A DNA stretch of 64,000 nt from Paenibacillus sp. BSR1-1 (GCF_030403775.1 NZ_JAQMWQ010000001.1:496001-560000), one strand, 5' to 3'. Shown: positions 1-10,629, numbered from the stretch's first letter. A program made the numbers and translations. Notes: generated by a model not told the origin, from the sequence alone.

Positions 1-646
1 CATTTATATAAGCTTTAGAAAGCTTCCAGGAACCAACTGCATCATATAAAAATCGAACCTTTACCCCCTGCTGCGCTTTTTCAATTAAGATATTTTTAAT
101 TTCCTGACCAATCCGATCATGGCGAACAATATAGTATTCTAAATGAATATGGTGCTTAGCCCTTTTTAATTGCTCAATGATATGAAGAAACGTTTCTTCT
201 CCATTTGTTAATATTTTTGTAGAAGTATCAAAGGAAATAGGACTATTGCCTAATTTTTGAGCTAAAGTGAATAATTTCCCCTGATGTTCTCCTAAAAGAT
301 TTAGTTTTTCTTCACTTCTTGGATCATTTTCACCTTCAACCGTTAAAAAAGCTTGTTTATCAAGAAAATACTTTTTTCTAAACATCTTCTCTTTGCGATA
401 ATTACGTCCAAACAGAAGATAAAAAATAAACCCCACAAGTGGAAAGCTTCCTAAAACGACGAGCCATGTAATGGTTTGCGTGGGATGACGATTTTCTAAA
501 AAGATGACAAATCCAATAAAAATGACTGACAGCGATATTAAAACGCTTAAGAATCCAAGAAGCCCGCTTTCCAATCGATCCTTAAAGAAAAACAAAAGTA
601 TGGATAGAACTAAAAGAAAGCAAACAACCCTTACAGTGTTTTTCAA
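1..646 (-). CDS. cls: Cardiolipin synthase, N-terminal part (cut by window edge)
   Basis: Membrane enzyme that condenses two phosphatidylglycerols into cardiolipin. Reading the minus strand from a TTG at 646 gives two hydrophobic segments, a Gly-rich PLGF-type loop followed by FYLLFGRNYR, and then HLEYYIVRHD, hallmarks of the ClsA family. The window ends before the first HxKxxxxD catalytic motif, so only about 215 residues are visible. An in-frame GTG at 655 is an alternative start. The AGGTGAGG just upstream of the TTG is close to it, so the start is uncertain. In B. subtilis coiA follows mecA; here the next gene is cls instead. Family assignment is firm; the start is not. Confidence 0.9.
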   Translation of the reverse strand, partial: MKNTVRVVCFLLVLSILLFFFKDRLESGLLGFLSVLISLSVIFIGFVIFLENRHPTQTITWLVVLGSFPLVGFIFYLLFGRNYRKEKMFRKKYFLDKQAFLTVEGENDPRSEEKLNLLGEHQGKLFTLAQKLGNSPISFDTSTKILTNGEETFLHIIEQLKRAKHHIHLEYYIVRHDRIGQEIKNILIEKAQQGVKVRFLYDAVGSWKLSKAYIN

Positions 647-690
647 TGTCCTCACCTGCCAGAAGCTACAAATTTATTTCATACTAAAAT

Positions 691-714
691 ACCGATTTCA
701 ATACTGAAATCGGT
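691..714 (-). terminator. Terminator of mecA
   Basis: Perfect 10-bp inverted repeat (ACCGATTTCA / TGAAATCGGT) with a 4-nt loop, just past the mecA stop codon on the minus strand and followed by a short T-rich run (ATTTTAGT). It separates mecA from cls. Confidence 0.75.
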
Positions 715-720
715 ACATGT

Positions 721-1395
721 CTAGTTAAAATATTTCCTTAGAGTTCCAAAAACATCTTCAGAAATTATTTCCTTCCCATATTCTTGAATCCGATGAATCG
801 TAAGTTGTGTTTCATAACCATACTCAAGCAATAGACTTAATAGGTCATCGATTTCATCTTCTTCAAATAAATCTTCCGGAAATTCAGTATATAAATAGTA
901 TTTCCCTTCAAAATGAAATAGCTGGGTTACTAAATTATCTAAACCTGAGCGCTTTGATAACATTATTACATCTTCAAAGTCTTTAAAGGCAAGTATGAAC
1001 TCCAATGTTTCTTCTTCGAGTAAAATTTCATCTTCGTCACTATGATTTGGACTGAAGTGTTGATCTAAGATTTCTTCAAGTTTTTCATCTACTGGCAAAT
1101 CCTTTAATTTATCATTAGGAATAGGGAGCTCAAACTTTTGGCCATCTTTAGAAAGCTGGGCTTTTGTTACAAGAACCTCTAATCCCTTATCAAGAGCTTG
1201 AACTTGAATCCAAAGCGGGCCTTCAACGACAAACTCCTCTTCATCATGAACTTCATCCATCATTTCCCAAAAGAGTTCTTCGCTTCGTTCGCGATTGTAC
1301 CAGATTTCTTCGCGATCAAATCCTCTTTCTTCTATGTCACCATAGGAAATATAAAATTTGACTGTATTTTCGTTAATACGTTCAATCTCCAACAT
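721..1395 (-). CDS. mecA: Adaptor protein MecA
   Basis: Cytoplasmic adaptor that delivers substrates, notably ComK, to the ClpCP protease and helps assemble the ClpC hexamer. The 224-residue length is normal. The N-terminal substrate-binding domain begins MLEIERINENTVKFYISYGD and carries the family segment GFDREEIWYNRERSEELFWE. An acidic linker (about residues 105-135) leads to the C-terminal ClpC-binding domain (FEDVIMLSKRSG, KYYLYTEF, EYGKEIISE). The ATG at 1395 follows AAGGAAGGGAGAG at good spacing; the next codon, TTG, gives the start usually annotated in relatives. It lies downstream of spx as in B. subtilis. Its substrate ComK is encoded at the far end of the window. Confidence 0.97.
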   Translation of the reverse strand: MLEIERINENTVKFYISYGDIEERGFDREEIWYNRERSEELFWEMMDEVHDEEEFVVEGPLWIQVQALDKGLEVLVTKAQLSKDGQKFELPIPNDKLKDLPVDEKLEEILDQHFSPNHSDEDEILLEEETLEFILAFKDFEDVIMLSKRSGLDNLVTQLFHFEGKYYLYTEFPEDLFEEDEIDDLLSLLLEYGYETQLTIHRIQEYGKEIISEDVFGTLRKYFN

Positions 1396-1677
1396 AATCT
1401 CTCCCTTCCTTTGTCGATATTGAAGGGACTAAATACCCCCAGCAGATAATGCCAATTAGCATTTACTCAAATAAAAAAGTTTATTCAAATTTAATTTCTA
1501 CAAAATGTAAATACTCCTGTACTTTCATTTTATGATATAAGTACTAATAAGGGAAATAAAAAAATCCAAAATCAAAAAATCCATTAAAAGCCTAATTATT
1601 TAAGGAATTTTCAAATAAGGATATTCCTTAAATTATAACAAAACTTAATCAAAATAACAAACATTAGAATACAAAAA
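1396..1677. other. AT-rich intergenic region upstream of mecA
   Basis: About 280 bases between mecA and the spx terminator. It is strongly AT-rich and holds the mecA ribosome binding site, and presumably the mecA promoter. I see no convincing ORF, RNA gene or long repeat. Confidence 0.5.
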
Positions 1678-1702
1678 AAGACCTCCAGGCAATGAAGGTC
1701 TT
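1678..1702 (-). terminator. Terminator of spx
   Basis: Inverted repeat AAGACCT / AGGTCTT with an 11-nt loop just after the spx stop codon. On the minus strand it continues into a run of T, as expected for an intrinsic terminator. Confidence 0.8.
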
Positions 1703-1707
1703 AATAT

Positions 1708-2103
1708 TTAGTTAACCATCCGTTGAGCTTCTCGCAATTGATAGGTCCTTACTCTTCTAGGCAAGAAACGTCTAATTTCATCCTCATTATAGCCAACCTG
1801 TAAACGTTTTTCGTCTATGATAATTGGGCGTCTAAGGAGACCTGGATTTTCTTTGATTAATTTAAATAAATCTTGAAGTGGCATATTATCTAGGTTTACG
1901 TCTAATTTTTGAAAAGTCTTCGACCTTGTGGATATGATTTCATCTGTTCCATCCTCAGTCATCCGTAGAATTTCCTTTATTTCCTCCATTGATAATGGTT
2001 CCGAAAAGATGTTTCTCTCTTTGTATGGAATCTCATGCTCTTCTAGCCATGATTTAGCTTTACGACATGATGTACAACTTGGTGAAGTGTATAATGTTAC
2101 CAT
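1708..2103 (-). CDS. spx: Transcriptional regulator Spx
   Basis: ArsC-like regulator that binds the alpha subunit of RNA polymerase and controls the thiol/disulfide stress response. The protein is 131 residues, the standard length. The redox switch CxxC is at Cys10 and Cys13 ([14 protein letters not shown]). The signature [20 protein letters not shown] near residues 92-111 includes the Arg92-type residue. The ATG follows AAAGAGGAGTG. It is monocistronic, with its own terminator, and lies upstream of mecA. In Bacillus, Spx is degraded by ClpXP. Confidence 0.97.
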   Translation of the reverse strand: MVTLYTSPSCTSCRKAKSWLEEHEIPYKERNIFSEPLSMEEIKEILRMTEDGTDEIISTRSKTFQKLDVNLDNMPLQDLFKLIKENPGLLRRPIIIDEKRLQVGYNEDEIRRFLPRRVRTYQLREAQRMVN

Positions 2104-2659
2104 TCGATCTTCACACTCCTCTTTAATTTGCGAATCATATTTATTAAAACGAAATTAGATATTTTTAAAGTATACAATAAAAAAACAGGATAAATAATTA
2201 AAATTATTATAAATAAGGAATTTATATCATTTATTATACACCACTGTTTCCAAAAAGGATATCCCTTTTTCAAAAAATGTTCAACACCTAATAATTAAGA
2301 AAAATGACGTTTCCATTATATTAGACGAATATTTAGTCTAAAGGTTTCAAAAATATTTACATATTACCGTTAGTTTTTTTTAGCCAATCCTATTTACTAC
2401 ATTAAATGTTCGAATCTAATTTCCTCTTATATGAGGGCTTTTAAGATATTTTTTAAAAAATCCATATTACCGATTAATTGAAAAGAAAAAAGCAAAAGGC
2501 TCATTCTCAATTATAAGACCGAAATGAAAACGCATTCATTATAGCTGTGAACTTCTGAGCTGTGTCTGTTTATTTTCCTCTTCCCTAAAGTTGTAACTTC
2601 TTTTAAAATAGAAATGGAGGGATTAAAGTTTTGTATTGCAAAAATTGGAGGGTGTTTCT
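2104..2659. other. Long intergenic region between spx and a divergent small gene
   Basis: About 555 AT-rich bases upstream of both spx (minus) and the small membrane protein gene (plus). A minus-strand TATAAT at 2238-2233 is a candidate spx -10 element, but I see no good -35. An imperfect palindrome (AAAAAGG-ATAT-CCCTTTTT, about 2252-2270) overlaps the region where a -35 would lie. A second inverted repeat, TTAGAC-N9-GTCTAA, is at 2321-2341. I found no convincing coding sequence or known RNA motif. Confidence 0.4.
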
Positions 2660-2848
2660 ATGGGTGCTTACATAACTGATTTAACGATTGTTGCTATATT
2701 AATTATTGGGATTACAGCCCTTATGGGTGTCATAACAAACAGTTTTGGAGAAAAAGTCTTCGGAGGAAAACGCCGCACTGAATTTACAGATCAGGGTGCT
2801 AAATATCAAACAGGATGGAAAAATGTTGGTGGTAACAGAAAAGCATAA
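2660..2848 (+). CDS. Small single-pass membrane protein, function unknown
   Basis: Predicted 62-residue protein with one strongly hydrophobic segment near residues 4-29 (TDLTIVAILIIGITALMGVI). A basic, Gly-rich tail follows (FGGKRRTEFTDQGAKYQTGW). I choose the ATG at 2660 because TTGGAGGGTG lies at ideal distance; a longer reading from a TTG at 2636 has no properly spaced Shine-Dalgarno. It is transcribed away from spx and ends at a shared bidirectional terminator with oppF. I do not recognise a family. Confidence 0.7.
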   Translation: MGAYITDLTIVAILIIGITALMGVITNSFGEKVFGGKRRTEFTDQGAKYQTGWKNVGGNRKA

Positions 2849-2860
2849 GCGTGCATAAGA

Positions 2861-2890
2861 AAAAACGATCTCAAAGTCGAGATCGTTTTT
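2861..2890. terminator. Bidirectional terminator between the small membrane gene and oppF
   Basis: 12-bp inverted repeat AAAAACGATCTC / GAGATCGTTTTT with a 6-nt loop. A-run and T-run flanks let it work for both converging genes. Confidence 0.9.
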
Positions 2891-3832
2891 TTAATGTTTA
2901 CTTTGAACTTGATATTGTTTAAATTCTCTTTCAGAACAAAGAACGAAGTGCCCAGGGGTAACTTCTCTAAATTCAACCGATTCATTATCCTGGTAATTAT
3001 GACTTGCAGGGTCATAAGATTTACGTCTGCGAGTCCGTTCAGCGATTGGATCCGGTGCTGGAATGGCAGATAAAAGTGATTGTGTGTACGGATGAAACGG
3101 GTTTCTGTAAAGTTCATCCGCGGGTGCAAGCTCTACCATTTTCCCAAAATACATAACACCGATACGATCACTAATGTATTTTACCATGGAAAGGTCATGT
3201 GCAATGAAAAGGTATGTTAATTCTTTTTCTTTTTGCAGCTTTTTCATGAGATTAACAACTTGAGCCTGAATAGAAACGTCTAATGCTGAAATTGGCTCAT
3301 CCGCAATAATAAACTCAGGTTGAACAGCAAGTGCACGAGCAATCCCAATACGCTGACGCTGACCACCAGAAAATTCATGCGGATAACGGTTTGCGTGTTC
3401 TCTATTTAATCCAACTGTTTCTAGGAGTTCATAAACCTGATTCATTCGGTCTTCTTTGGATTTTGCCAATCCATGAATATCGATGCCCTCTGCAATAACA
3501 TCGGCAATTTTTAATCTTGGGTTTAAAGATGCATATGGATCTTGGAAAATCATTTGCATTTTACGATTAAACTCTTTTAATTGCTTTTTAGATTTTCTGC
3601 CATGAACATCTACGCCGTCATACAAAACTTCTCCGCCAGTGGCATCATATAAACGAATAATAGTTCGGCCTGTTGTCGACTTTCCACAGCCTGATTCCCC
3701 AACCAGGCCCATAACTTCGCCTTTAAAAATATCAAAAGATACATTATCTACTGCTTTTACTTCATTAGCTTTACCTTCATTGAAATATTGCTTTAAACCT
3801 TTTATCTCTAATAATTTTTTCTGTTCAGCCAT
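2891..3832 (-). CDS. oppF: Oligopeptide ABC transporter ATP-binding protein OppF
   Basis: One of the two ATPases that power oligopeptide uptake through OppBC. It is 313 residues. Walker A GESGCGKS is at 45-52, signature SGGQRQ at 155-160, and Walker B FIIADEP at 174-180, followed by the oligopeptide/dipeptide C-terminal extension. Last gene of the opp operon; it starts immediately after the oppD stop, behind AAGGAGGG. Its C-terminus has a single Cys (FVLCSERE) instead of the four-Cys cluster seen in the AppF paralogue in this window. The Opp system of B. subtilis imports signalling peptides needed for competence and sporulation. Confidence 0.95.
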   Translation of the reverse strand: MAEQKKLLEIKGLKQYFNEGKANEVKAVDNVSFDIFKGEVMGLVGESGCGKSTTGRTIIRLYDATGGEVLYDGVDVHGRKSKKQLKEFNRKMQMIFQDPYASLNPRLKIADVIAEGIDIHGLAKSKEDRMNQVYELLETVGLNREHANRYPHEFSGGQRQRIGIARALAVQPEFIIADEPISALDVSIQAQVVNLMKKLQKEKELTYLFIAHDLSMVKYISDRIGVMYFGKMVELAPADELYRNPFHPYTQSLLSAIPAPDPIAERTRRRKSYDPASHNYQDNESVEFREVTPGHFVLCSEREFKQYQVQSKH

Positions 3833-4918
3833 TTATTTTCCCTCCTTATTTCCAGGGAATGTTCCTGCCCCTACACCTACGCCTGTGCCCACATACTGAT
3901 TTTGACGTCTTTTAACAGCATCAGGCGGCTCAACCTTTGGTGCATCCGGATGAAGTAACCAGGTTGCGGCATAGTGTGTGTCGGAAACCTTGAAGAACGG
4001 CGGCTCCTGTTCTAAGTCAATCTTCATAACGTAAGGATTACGTGGCGCAAAGGCATCACCCTTTGGTGGATCTAACAGATCTGGAGGAGTACCTGGAATA
4101 GAGAATAGCTCCTCATCATCTGTTTCCATGTCAGGCATAGAACTGATCAATCCCCAAGTATACGGATGCTGAGGATTGTAGAAAATCTCATCAGCAGTTC
4201 CAATTTCAACGATTTTCCCACCATACATAACTGCAACCCGATCGGCTACATTGGCAACAACACCCAGATCATGTGTGATGAAAATAATAGATGTATCAAT
4301 TTTTTTCTGCAAATCCTTCATTAGCTCAAGAATTTGTGCTTGAATAGTTACATCCAATGCGGTCGTCGGTTCATCTGCAATAAGAATTTTCGGATTACAT
4401 GCCAATGCAATAGCGATAACTACCCTTTGTCTCATCCCACCAGAAAATTGGTGAGGATATTGATTGACACGAATCTCAGGTTTTGGAATCCCAACAAGTT
4501 TTAATAACTCTACTGCTCTTTCCTTGGCAGCATGTTTACTCATGTTTTGATGTTTAATTAGCGGTTCCATAATTTGGTTAGCGATTTTCATTGTTGGATT
4601 TAATGATGTCATTGGATCCTGGAAAATCATCGAGATATCTTTACCGCGGATTTTTTGCATTTCTTTATCTTTTAATTTAGTTAAATCTTTTCCGTCGAAA
4701 AGGATTTGGCCGCTTTTAATTTCTGAATTATGCTCAGGAAGTAAACGCATAATAGATTTCGTGGTAACGGATTTCCCAGAACCGGATTCACCCACAATGG
4801 CCAACGTTTCTCCTTTAAATAACTCAAAGTTAACACCACGAATCGCTTTTACTTCACCAGAAAAAGTATGGAACGATATATTTAAGTCTTTTACTTGTAA
4901 AACTTTCTCCACTACCAT
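3833..4918 (-). CDS. oppD: Oligopeptide ABC transporter ATP-binding protein OppD
   Basis: Partner ATPase of OppF. It is 361 residues. Walker A GESGSGKS is at 43-50, signature SGGMRQ at 159-164, and Walker B ILIADEP at 178-184. The C-terminal half keeps the Bacillus OppD block FFKVSDTHYAATWLLHPDAPKVEPP. It lacks the FxxRCxxxxxxC cysteine cluster of AppD (here FAPRNPYVM). It ends in an unusual Gly/Val-rich tail (VGTGVGVGAGTFPGNKEGK). Ribosome binding site AAGGCAGGTGA. Lies between oppC and oppF in the operon. Confidence 0.95.
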   Translation of the reverse strand: MVVEKVLQVKDLNISFHTFSGEVKAIRGVNFELFKGETLAIVGESGSGKSVTTKSIMRLLPEHNSEIKSGQILFDGKDLTKLKDKEMQKIRGKDISMIFQDPMTSLNPTMKIANQIMEPLIKHQNMSKHAAKERAVELLKLVGIPKPEIRVNQYPHQFSGGMRQRVVIAIALACNPKILIADEPTTALDVTIQAQILELMKDLQKKIDTSIIFITHDLGVVANVADRVAVMYGGKIVEIGTADEIFYNPQHPYTWGLISSMPDMETDDEELFSIPGTPPDLLDPPKGDAFAPRNPYVMKIDLEQEPPFFKVSDTHYAATWLLHPDAPKVEPPDAVKRRQNQYVGTGVGVGAGTFPGNKEGK

Positions 4919-4929
4919 TCACCTGCCTT

Positions 4930-5958
4930 CTAATCACGCATTTTTGGATCTAGTGCATCACGCAAACCATCTGCTACTAGGTTAAAGCATACCATTATTA
5001 ATGCAATCATAACGGACGGAATAATCATTTGATATGGAAACGCAATCATTGCTTTAAATCCATCATTTACTAATGTTCCCAATGAAGCATTAGGCTCTTG
5101 AAGTCCCAAACCAATAAAGCTAAGGAATGCCTCGAAGAAAATAGCATTCGGGATTGAAAACATAGTATTAATTATAATTACGCCAAACATATTCGGAATC
5201 ATATGTTTGAATATGATTGAGCCATTTGAAGCCCCTAATGTTTTAGCTGCTAAAACAAATTCTTGGCCTTTAAATTTTAATACTTGCGCACGGACAACAC
5301 GAGCCATACTAGTCCATCCCGTAATAGTCAAGGCGATAATAATTGGAATTATCCCTGGTTTAAGGACAAGAATCATTAAAACTACGACAATTAAGTTTGG
5401 AATACCTACAATTACCTCGATGATCCGCTGCATAAAGCTGTCCAATTTTCCACCAATATAGCCTGAAATAGCACCATATGAAACCCCAATCAGCATATCA
5501 ATTAAAGCAGCCATGAATGCAATCAATAAGGACACCTGTGTACCCTTCCAAACACGGGCAAAAAGGTCACGTCCCAAATTATCAGTCCCAAACCAATAAT
5601 ATGCATCTACCTTACGTACTTCATAGGCGTTATACTCCGAGCCATCTCTTCTTGTTAAGGTTCCATCAAAAGGAAGCCAATGAACATTCTCAAGCCCTTG
5701 AATCCGTGGCGGCAAATTATTATGTTTTGTTGTTTGCGTGTCATAGGAATATGGTGTAATCATAGGACCAACAAATGCCATAACAAGTAATATGACAAGC
5801 ACAACAAGGCTAAAAACGGCCCCCTTATTTTTTCGAACCCGAAGCCATGAATCCTGCCAAAAGTTTAGGCTTGGCTTTGCAATTTTTTCACTTTTAGACG
5901 GATCAACATGGGCGGGTGCAAACATATCTTTTGAAATTAAAGTTTCTTTGTTGATCAT
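4930..5958 (-). CDS. oppC: Oligopeptide ABC transporter permease OppC
   Basis: Inner-membrane permease subunit, 342 residues. It has a cytoplasmic N-terminus of about 40 residues, a first helix (GAVFSLVVLVILLVMAFVG), a large extracytoplasmic loop containing FGTDNLGRDLFARV, and five further helices. The EAA loop ALTITGWTSMARVVRAQ...EFVLAAKTLGAS that contacts the ATPases is clear. The start overlaps the oppB stop (ATGA), so the two are translationally coupled. Confidence 0.95.
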   Translation of the reverse strand: MINKETLISKDMFAPAHVDPSKSEKIAKPSLNFWQDSWLRVRKNKGAVFSLVVLVILLVMAFVGPMITPYSYDTQTTKHNNLPPRIQGLENVHWLPFDGTLTRRDGSEYNAYEVRKVDAYYWFGTDNLGRDLFARVWKGTQVSLLIAFMAALIDMLIGVSYGAISGYIGGKLDSFMQRIIEVIVGIPNLIVVVLMILVLKPGIIPIIIALTITGWTSMARVVRAQVLKFKGQEFVLAAKTLGASNGSIIFKHMIPNMFGVIIINTMFSIPNAIFFEAFLSFIGLGLQEPNASLGTLVNDGFKAMIAFPYQMIIPSVMIALIMVCFNLVADGLRDALDPKMRD

Positions 5959-6887
5959 TTAGTTTTCCCCCCCGAAATACGGATACGTGGGTCGATGATT
6001 CCATAAAGAATATCAACAACTAATATAATTACGACGAACAATACAGCAAATAAAATATTTGTTCCCATGATTACAGGATAGTCGTTAACACTGATAGACT
6101 TAACAAACTGCTCCCCAAGTCCCGGAATTGAAAAAATTCTCTCAATGACTAAAGAACCCGTCATCAAACTGACTGCCAAAGGACCAAGAACCGTAACTAC
6201 TGGAATTAGGGCATTTCTTAAGGCGTGCTTAATGCTAATTTGCCAGAAGCTGGCACCTTTTGCCTTTGCAAGGGTAATATAATCCGACCCTAAAACCTCA
6301 ATCATTTCTGTTCGCATGAATCGAGCTGCGATAGAAATTGGGAACATCGCTAAAGCGATCGTTGGAAGGATCGTGTATTCCGGCCCCCTCCAGAACATTA
6401 CTGGCAGCCATCCCCATTTAACTGCAACGTAATACTGCAGCAATCCAGCAAAAATGAATGAAGGTACAGACTTACCTACAACAGCCAAAAATGTTGATCC
6501 ATAATCAACCCAAGTGTTTTGCTTCAATGCGGCAATAACACCAAGAAAAATACCAATAATTGAGCCAAAAAGCATGGCTTCGAAACCAAGTGTTGCGGAA
6601 GGACCTATTCGGTTTGAGAGAAGTGTTGTAACAGGGGTATTATCAAATTGGAAGGATATCCCCAAATCCCCCTTCACCATATTCTCCATATAGTGTAGAT
6701 ATTGAACAGGCACAGGGTCATTTAAATTGTACTTATCAAGTAAAATATTGCGCTGGACCTCTGTGAGCTTTTCAAAGTTATTAAAGGGACTTCCAGGAAT
6801 TAACTTCATGAGGAAAAATGTAACGGATGCAACAATGAAAAGTGTAATTAACATATAGAGAACGCGTTGCAATAAATATTTCGCCAT
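5955..6887 (-). CDS. oppB: Oligopeptide ABC transporter permease OppB
   Basis: Inner-membrane permease subunit, 310 residues, with six predicted helices. The N-terminal signature MAKYLLQRVLYMLITLFIVA and the EAA motif MRTEMIEVLGSDYITLAKAKGAS identify the OppB/DppB family. Ribosome binding site TAGGAGGTG. It is the first gene after the hairpin that follows oppA, and its stop overlaps the oppC start. Confidence 0.95.
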   Translation of the reverse strand: MAKYLLQRVLYMLITLFIVASVTFFLMKLIPGSPFNNFEKLTEVQRNILLDKYNLNDPVPVQYLHYMENMVKGDLGISFQFDNTPVTTLLSNRIGPSATLGFEAMLFGSIIGIFLGVIAALKQNTWVDYGSTFLAVVGKSVPSFIFAGLLQYYVAVKWGWLPVMFWRGPEYTILPTIALAMFPISIAARFMRTEMIEVLGSDYITLAKAKGASFWQISIKHALRNALIPVVTVLGPLAVSLMTGSLVIERIFSIPGLGEQFVKSISVNDYPVIMGTNILFAVLFVVIILVVDILYGIIDPRIRISGGKTK

Positions 6888-6946
6888 GCCTACACCTCCT
6901 AATTAGTGGAATATTCGACGTTTTTCGACAATTCTGACACAGGTAA

Positions 6947-6979
6947 AAAGAGAGTATATTTTTCCAATATACTCTCTTT
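6947..6979 (-). terminator. Hairpin between oppA and oppB (partial terminator)
   Basis: Perfect 14-bp inverted repeat AAAGAGAGTATATT / AATATACTCTCTTT with a 5-nt loop between oppA and oppB. Its position fits an attenuating terminator or mRNA-stabilising hairpin that makes the binding protein more abundant than the membrane subunits. No promoter is obvious between it and oppB. A comparable hairpin follows appA. Confidence 0.75.
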
Positions 6980-6997
6980 CTATTTGATTAAATATAG

Positions 6998-8695
6998 CTA
7001 CTTTTTAAGGATTTTAATCCACTGGTAACTATATTCTGCACCAAATGCATGGTGAGCAAAACCTTTAACCTTTTGATTAACTAATAAGTTAGATGAACGT
7101 TGGTATAATGGTGCAATTGCAGCATCATCTTCTAACAAGATTTTTTCAGCATCTTGAAGAGCTTTCCAGCGGTCTTGTGGCTTAAGAGCTAATTCTTTAT
7201 TAGCAGAATTGATTAATTTGTCAAATTCTGGGTTGCCGTAATCCATGTGGTTTTGTCCGCCGCCAGTTACCCAAAGATCCATGTAAGTCATTGGGTCAGC
7301 GTAGTCAGGACCCCAACCACCCATTAATAAACCGTAATCTTCTTTGTCTTCACGAGCAATACGGATTTTGAAAGGTACGCTTTCAATAGTAAGCTTTAAT
7401 CCAGGAAGATTCTTTTCTAATTGGTCTTTAATAAAAGCATCAGTAGTTTTAGCAGCTTCTGTATCTTGACCAACATAAACTAGAGAAACTTCTTTAACAC
7501 CTAGTTCTTTTAAACCTTGTTCCCAAAGTTTTTTAGCTTCTTCTTTATTTGTCTTTAAGTATGTTCCAGCAGTATCACGGAAATCTTTGTTATCTAAGAA
7601 AGCGAATCCTTTTGGAACTAAGAAATCAGCCGCGATTGAACCGTTAGCTAAAACATCGTCAACTAAAGCTTTTTTGTCAACAGACAAAGCGATCGCTTTA
7701 CGGATGTTTTTGTTTTTCAAAGCAGGAATCTTTTCATTCATTTTTAACCACCAGATAGATGGCTCTTGGTAACGTAGTAAGTCTTTTGTTCCTTCAAATT
7801 GTGAAAGAATTGCAGCTTGTGAAAGCTTAGGTGTGATATCAGTTTCGCCAGCAGTAAATGCGTTAGCAGAAGCCTGACCATCTTTTGATACGTTAAAGTT
7901 AATCTTTGTTAAAGTAACATCTTTTGCATTCCAATAAGTATCGTTCTTTTCAACTGTCCATTCAGTTGCAGTAGGGCCATCCCATTTAGTCATTTTGAAT
8001 GGTCCGTTGTAAACTAGGTTAGCAGCATCTTTTGCAAAGTCTGCGCCTTTTTCAGTAACGAACTTTTTGTTTTGCGGGTAGAACAATGAGAATGTAAGGT
8101 AAGACTCAATGTAAGGAATTGGACCTGTTAAAGTGATTTCTAAAGTATTAGGGTCAATCGCTTTAATACCAAGGTCTTCAAGCTTAGCTTTACCTTCAGT
8201 AATTTCAGTTGCGTTTTTGATTTTGCCCATCATGAAGTATGGACCATATGGAGAAGCAGTTTTAGGATCAATTGCACGCTGCCATGCAAACACGAAGTCA
8301 TCTGCAGTTACAGGGTCTCCGTTTGACCATTTAGCTTCTTTTTTCAATTTAATTGTTAATACAGTTTTGTCATCATTATAAGTTGGCATACCGTCAGCAA
8401 CACCAGGAATAACTTTTTGATCTGGATCTAAACGGTATAAACCTTCGTTAATAGCTCCCAAAATTGTACCGCCAAGCACGTCTTGGTTCATAACACTATC
8501 CAATGATGGAATTTCAGCAGATTCTAAAACATTAAGTTCTTGAGAGTCTGCTAATTGCTCAGTTGCTGCACCTTTGTCAGTGCCCTTGTCCTTGCCAGTA
8601 TCCTTGCTTGTATCCTTACCGCCAGAGCAAGCAGCGAGGAACATACTAAGAACTAGTGATAGTACTAATAGTAGTGAAAGTTTTGATTTCTTCAC
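6998..8695 (-). CDS. oppA: Oligopeptide-binding lipoprotein OppA
   Basis: Extracytoplasmic peptide receptor of the Opp importer. It is 565 residues. The lipoprotein signal peptide ends in LAAC with Cys23, followed by a Lys/Asp/Gly/Thr-rich linker (about 25-45) and the SBP family 5 fold (LYRLDPDQKVIPGVA, WSNGDPVTADDFVFAWQRA). The start is a GTG at 8695 behind AAGGGAGGT. First gene of opp, with its own promoter candidate upstream. In B. subtilis this protein is also called Spo0KA. Confidence 0.95.
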   Translation of the reverse strand: MKKSKLSLLLVLSLVLSMFLAACSGGKDTSKDTGKDKGTDKGAATEQLADSQELNVLESAEIPSLDSVMNQDVLGGTILGAINEGLYRLDPDQKVIPGVADGMPTYNDDKTVLTIKLKKEAKWSNGDPVTADDFVFAWQRAIDPKTASPYGPYFMMGKIKNATEITEGKAKLEDLGIKAIDPNTLEITLTGPIPYIESYLTFSLFYPQNKKFVTEKGADFAKDAANLVYNGPFKMTKWDGPTATEWTVEKNDTYWNAKDVTLTKINFNVSKDGQASANAFTAGETDITPKLSQAAILSQFEGTKDLLRYQEPSIWWLKMNEKIPALKNKNIRKAIALSVDKKALVDDVLANGSIAADFLVPKGFAFLDNKDFRDTAGTYLKTNKEEAKKLWEQGLKELGVKEVSLVYVGQDTEAAKTTDAFIKDQLEKNLPGLKLTIESVPFKIRIAREDKEDYGLLMGGWGPDYADPMTYMDLWVTGGGQNHMDYGNPEFDKLINSANKELALKPQDRWKALQDAEKILLEDDAAIAPLYQRSSNLLVNQKVKGFAHHAFGAEYSYQWIKILKK

Positions 8696-8742
8696 TAGTA
8701 GACCTCCCTTTTCTATTATTCTGAAAAATTACTACATTCTCT

Positions 8743-8770
8743 ATTATACATATTTTCAACCAATTGTACA
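8743..8770 (-). promoter_or_regulatory. Candidate SigA promoter of opp
   Basis: Minus strand: -35 TGTACA (4 of 6 consensus bases), 16-bp spacer, perfect -10 TATAAT at 8748-8743, about 50 bases before the oppA start codon. Based on motif match only. Confidence 0.5.
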
Positions 8771-8916
8771 TTACTTTTTGAAAATTAATTTACAGATTAG
8801 ATACATTCTTTACGTTAACATTACAAATACCTATGTTATAATTTATTCTTGTAGCCATTTTCGGGTATAATATAGCTATATTTTCCTTTATAAATCAATG
8901 TTTTGGAGGTTCGCTT

Positions 8917-9282
8917 GTGAAATTGAGACTCAGAAAACAATTAATTATGGTAGCGTTTACACAACTTGCCATTTTTTCCTTGTCCTTTATCTTCAACCAT
9001 GATATTTCTTTATTAAGCTATATCAATATATCTTTTTACATCAGTGCTGCTTTTCTTCTAACCGCATTGCTTCTATATACAATTCATAGCGGTTTTTATG
9101 ATGTCATTTCTAGGTCCTTTACCCTTGCCTTTTCAAGGGGACATAGGAATAAAAAGTTTAGTGAAATCCCGGGATTATCAGAACTTGTAACAGTTAATCA
9201 AAAACCGCTGCTTTTTATAGGACTTGTGAACGGTTTTTTAATGCTGCTTGCCCTCTTCGCCTATTATTTTTTGCTGACTTGA
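8917..9282 (+). CDS. DUF3899 family membrane protein
   Basis: Predicted 121-residue membrane protein. It has two hydrophobic helices near the N-terminus (LIMVAFTQLAIFSLSFIF and INISFYISAAFLLTALLLY), a polar middle with Arg-rich SRSFTLAFSRGHRNKKF, and a C-terminal helix (LLFIGLVNGFLMLLALFAYYF). The start is a GTG at 8917 behind TTGGAGG. Small proteins of this DUF3899 type are found beside trpS in Bacillus relatives. Function unknown. It is divergent from oppA and lies upstream of the trpS T-box leader. Confidence 0.75.
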   Translation: MKLRLRKQLIMVAFTQLAIFSLSFIFNHDISLLSYINISFYISAAFLLTALLLYTIHSGFYDVISRSFTLAFSRGHRNKKFSEIPGLSELVTVNQKPLLFIGLVNGFLMLLALFAYYFLLT

Positions 9283-9324
9283 AAATAAATATGCAATTCA
9301 TTTATAATGTTTGTAAATGAATAC

Positions 9325-10624
<1,300 letters not shown>

Positions 10625-10629
10625 AAAGT

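Noticed and set aside
1164..1449. Plus-strand frames inside mecA
   Set aside because: They run antisense through a clear MecA coding region, with no ribosome binding site of their own.
2616..2674. A 14-codon leader peptide frame (from TTG at about 2631) overlapping the start of the small membrane gene
   Set aside because: It has a GGAGGG upstream, but no repeat of a regulatory codon and no attenuator hairpin; probably chance.
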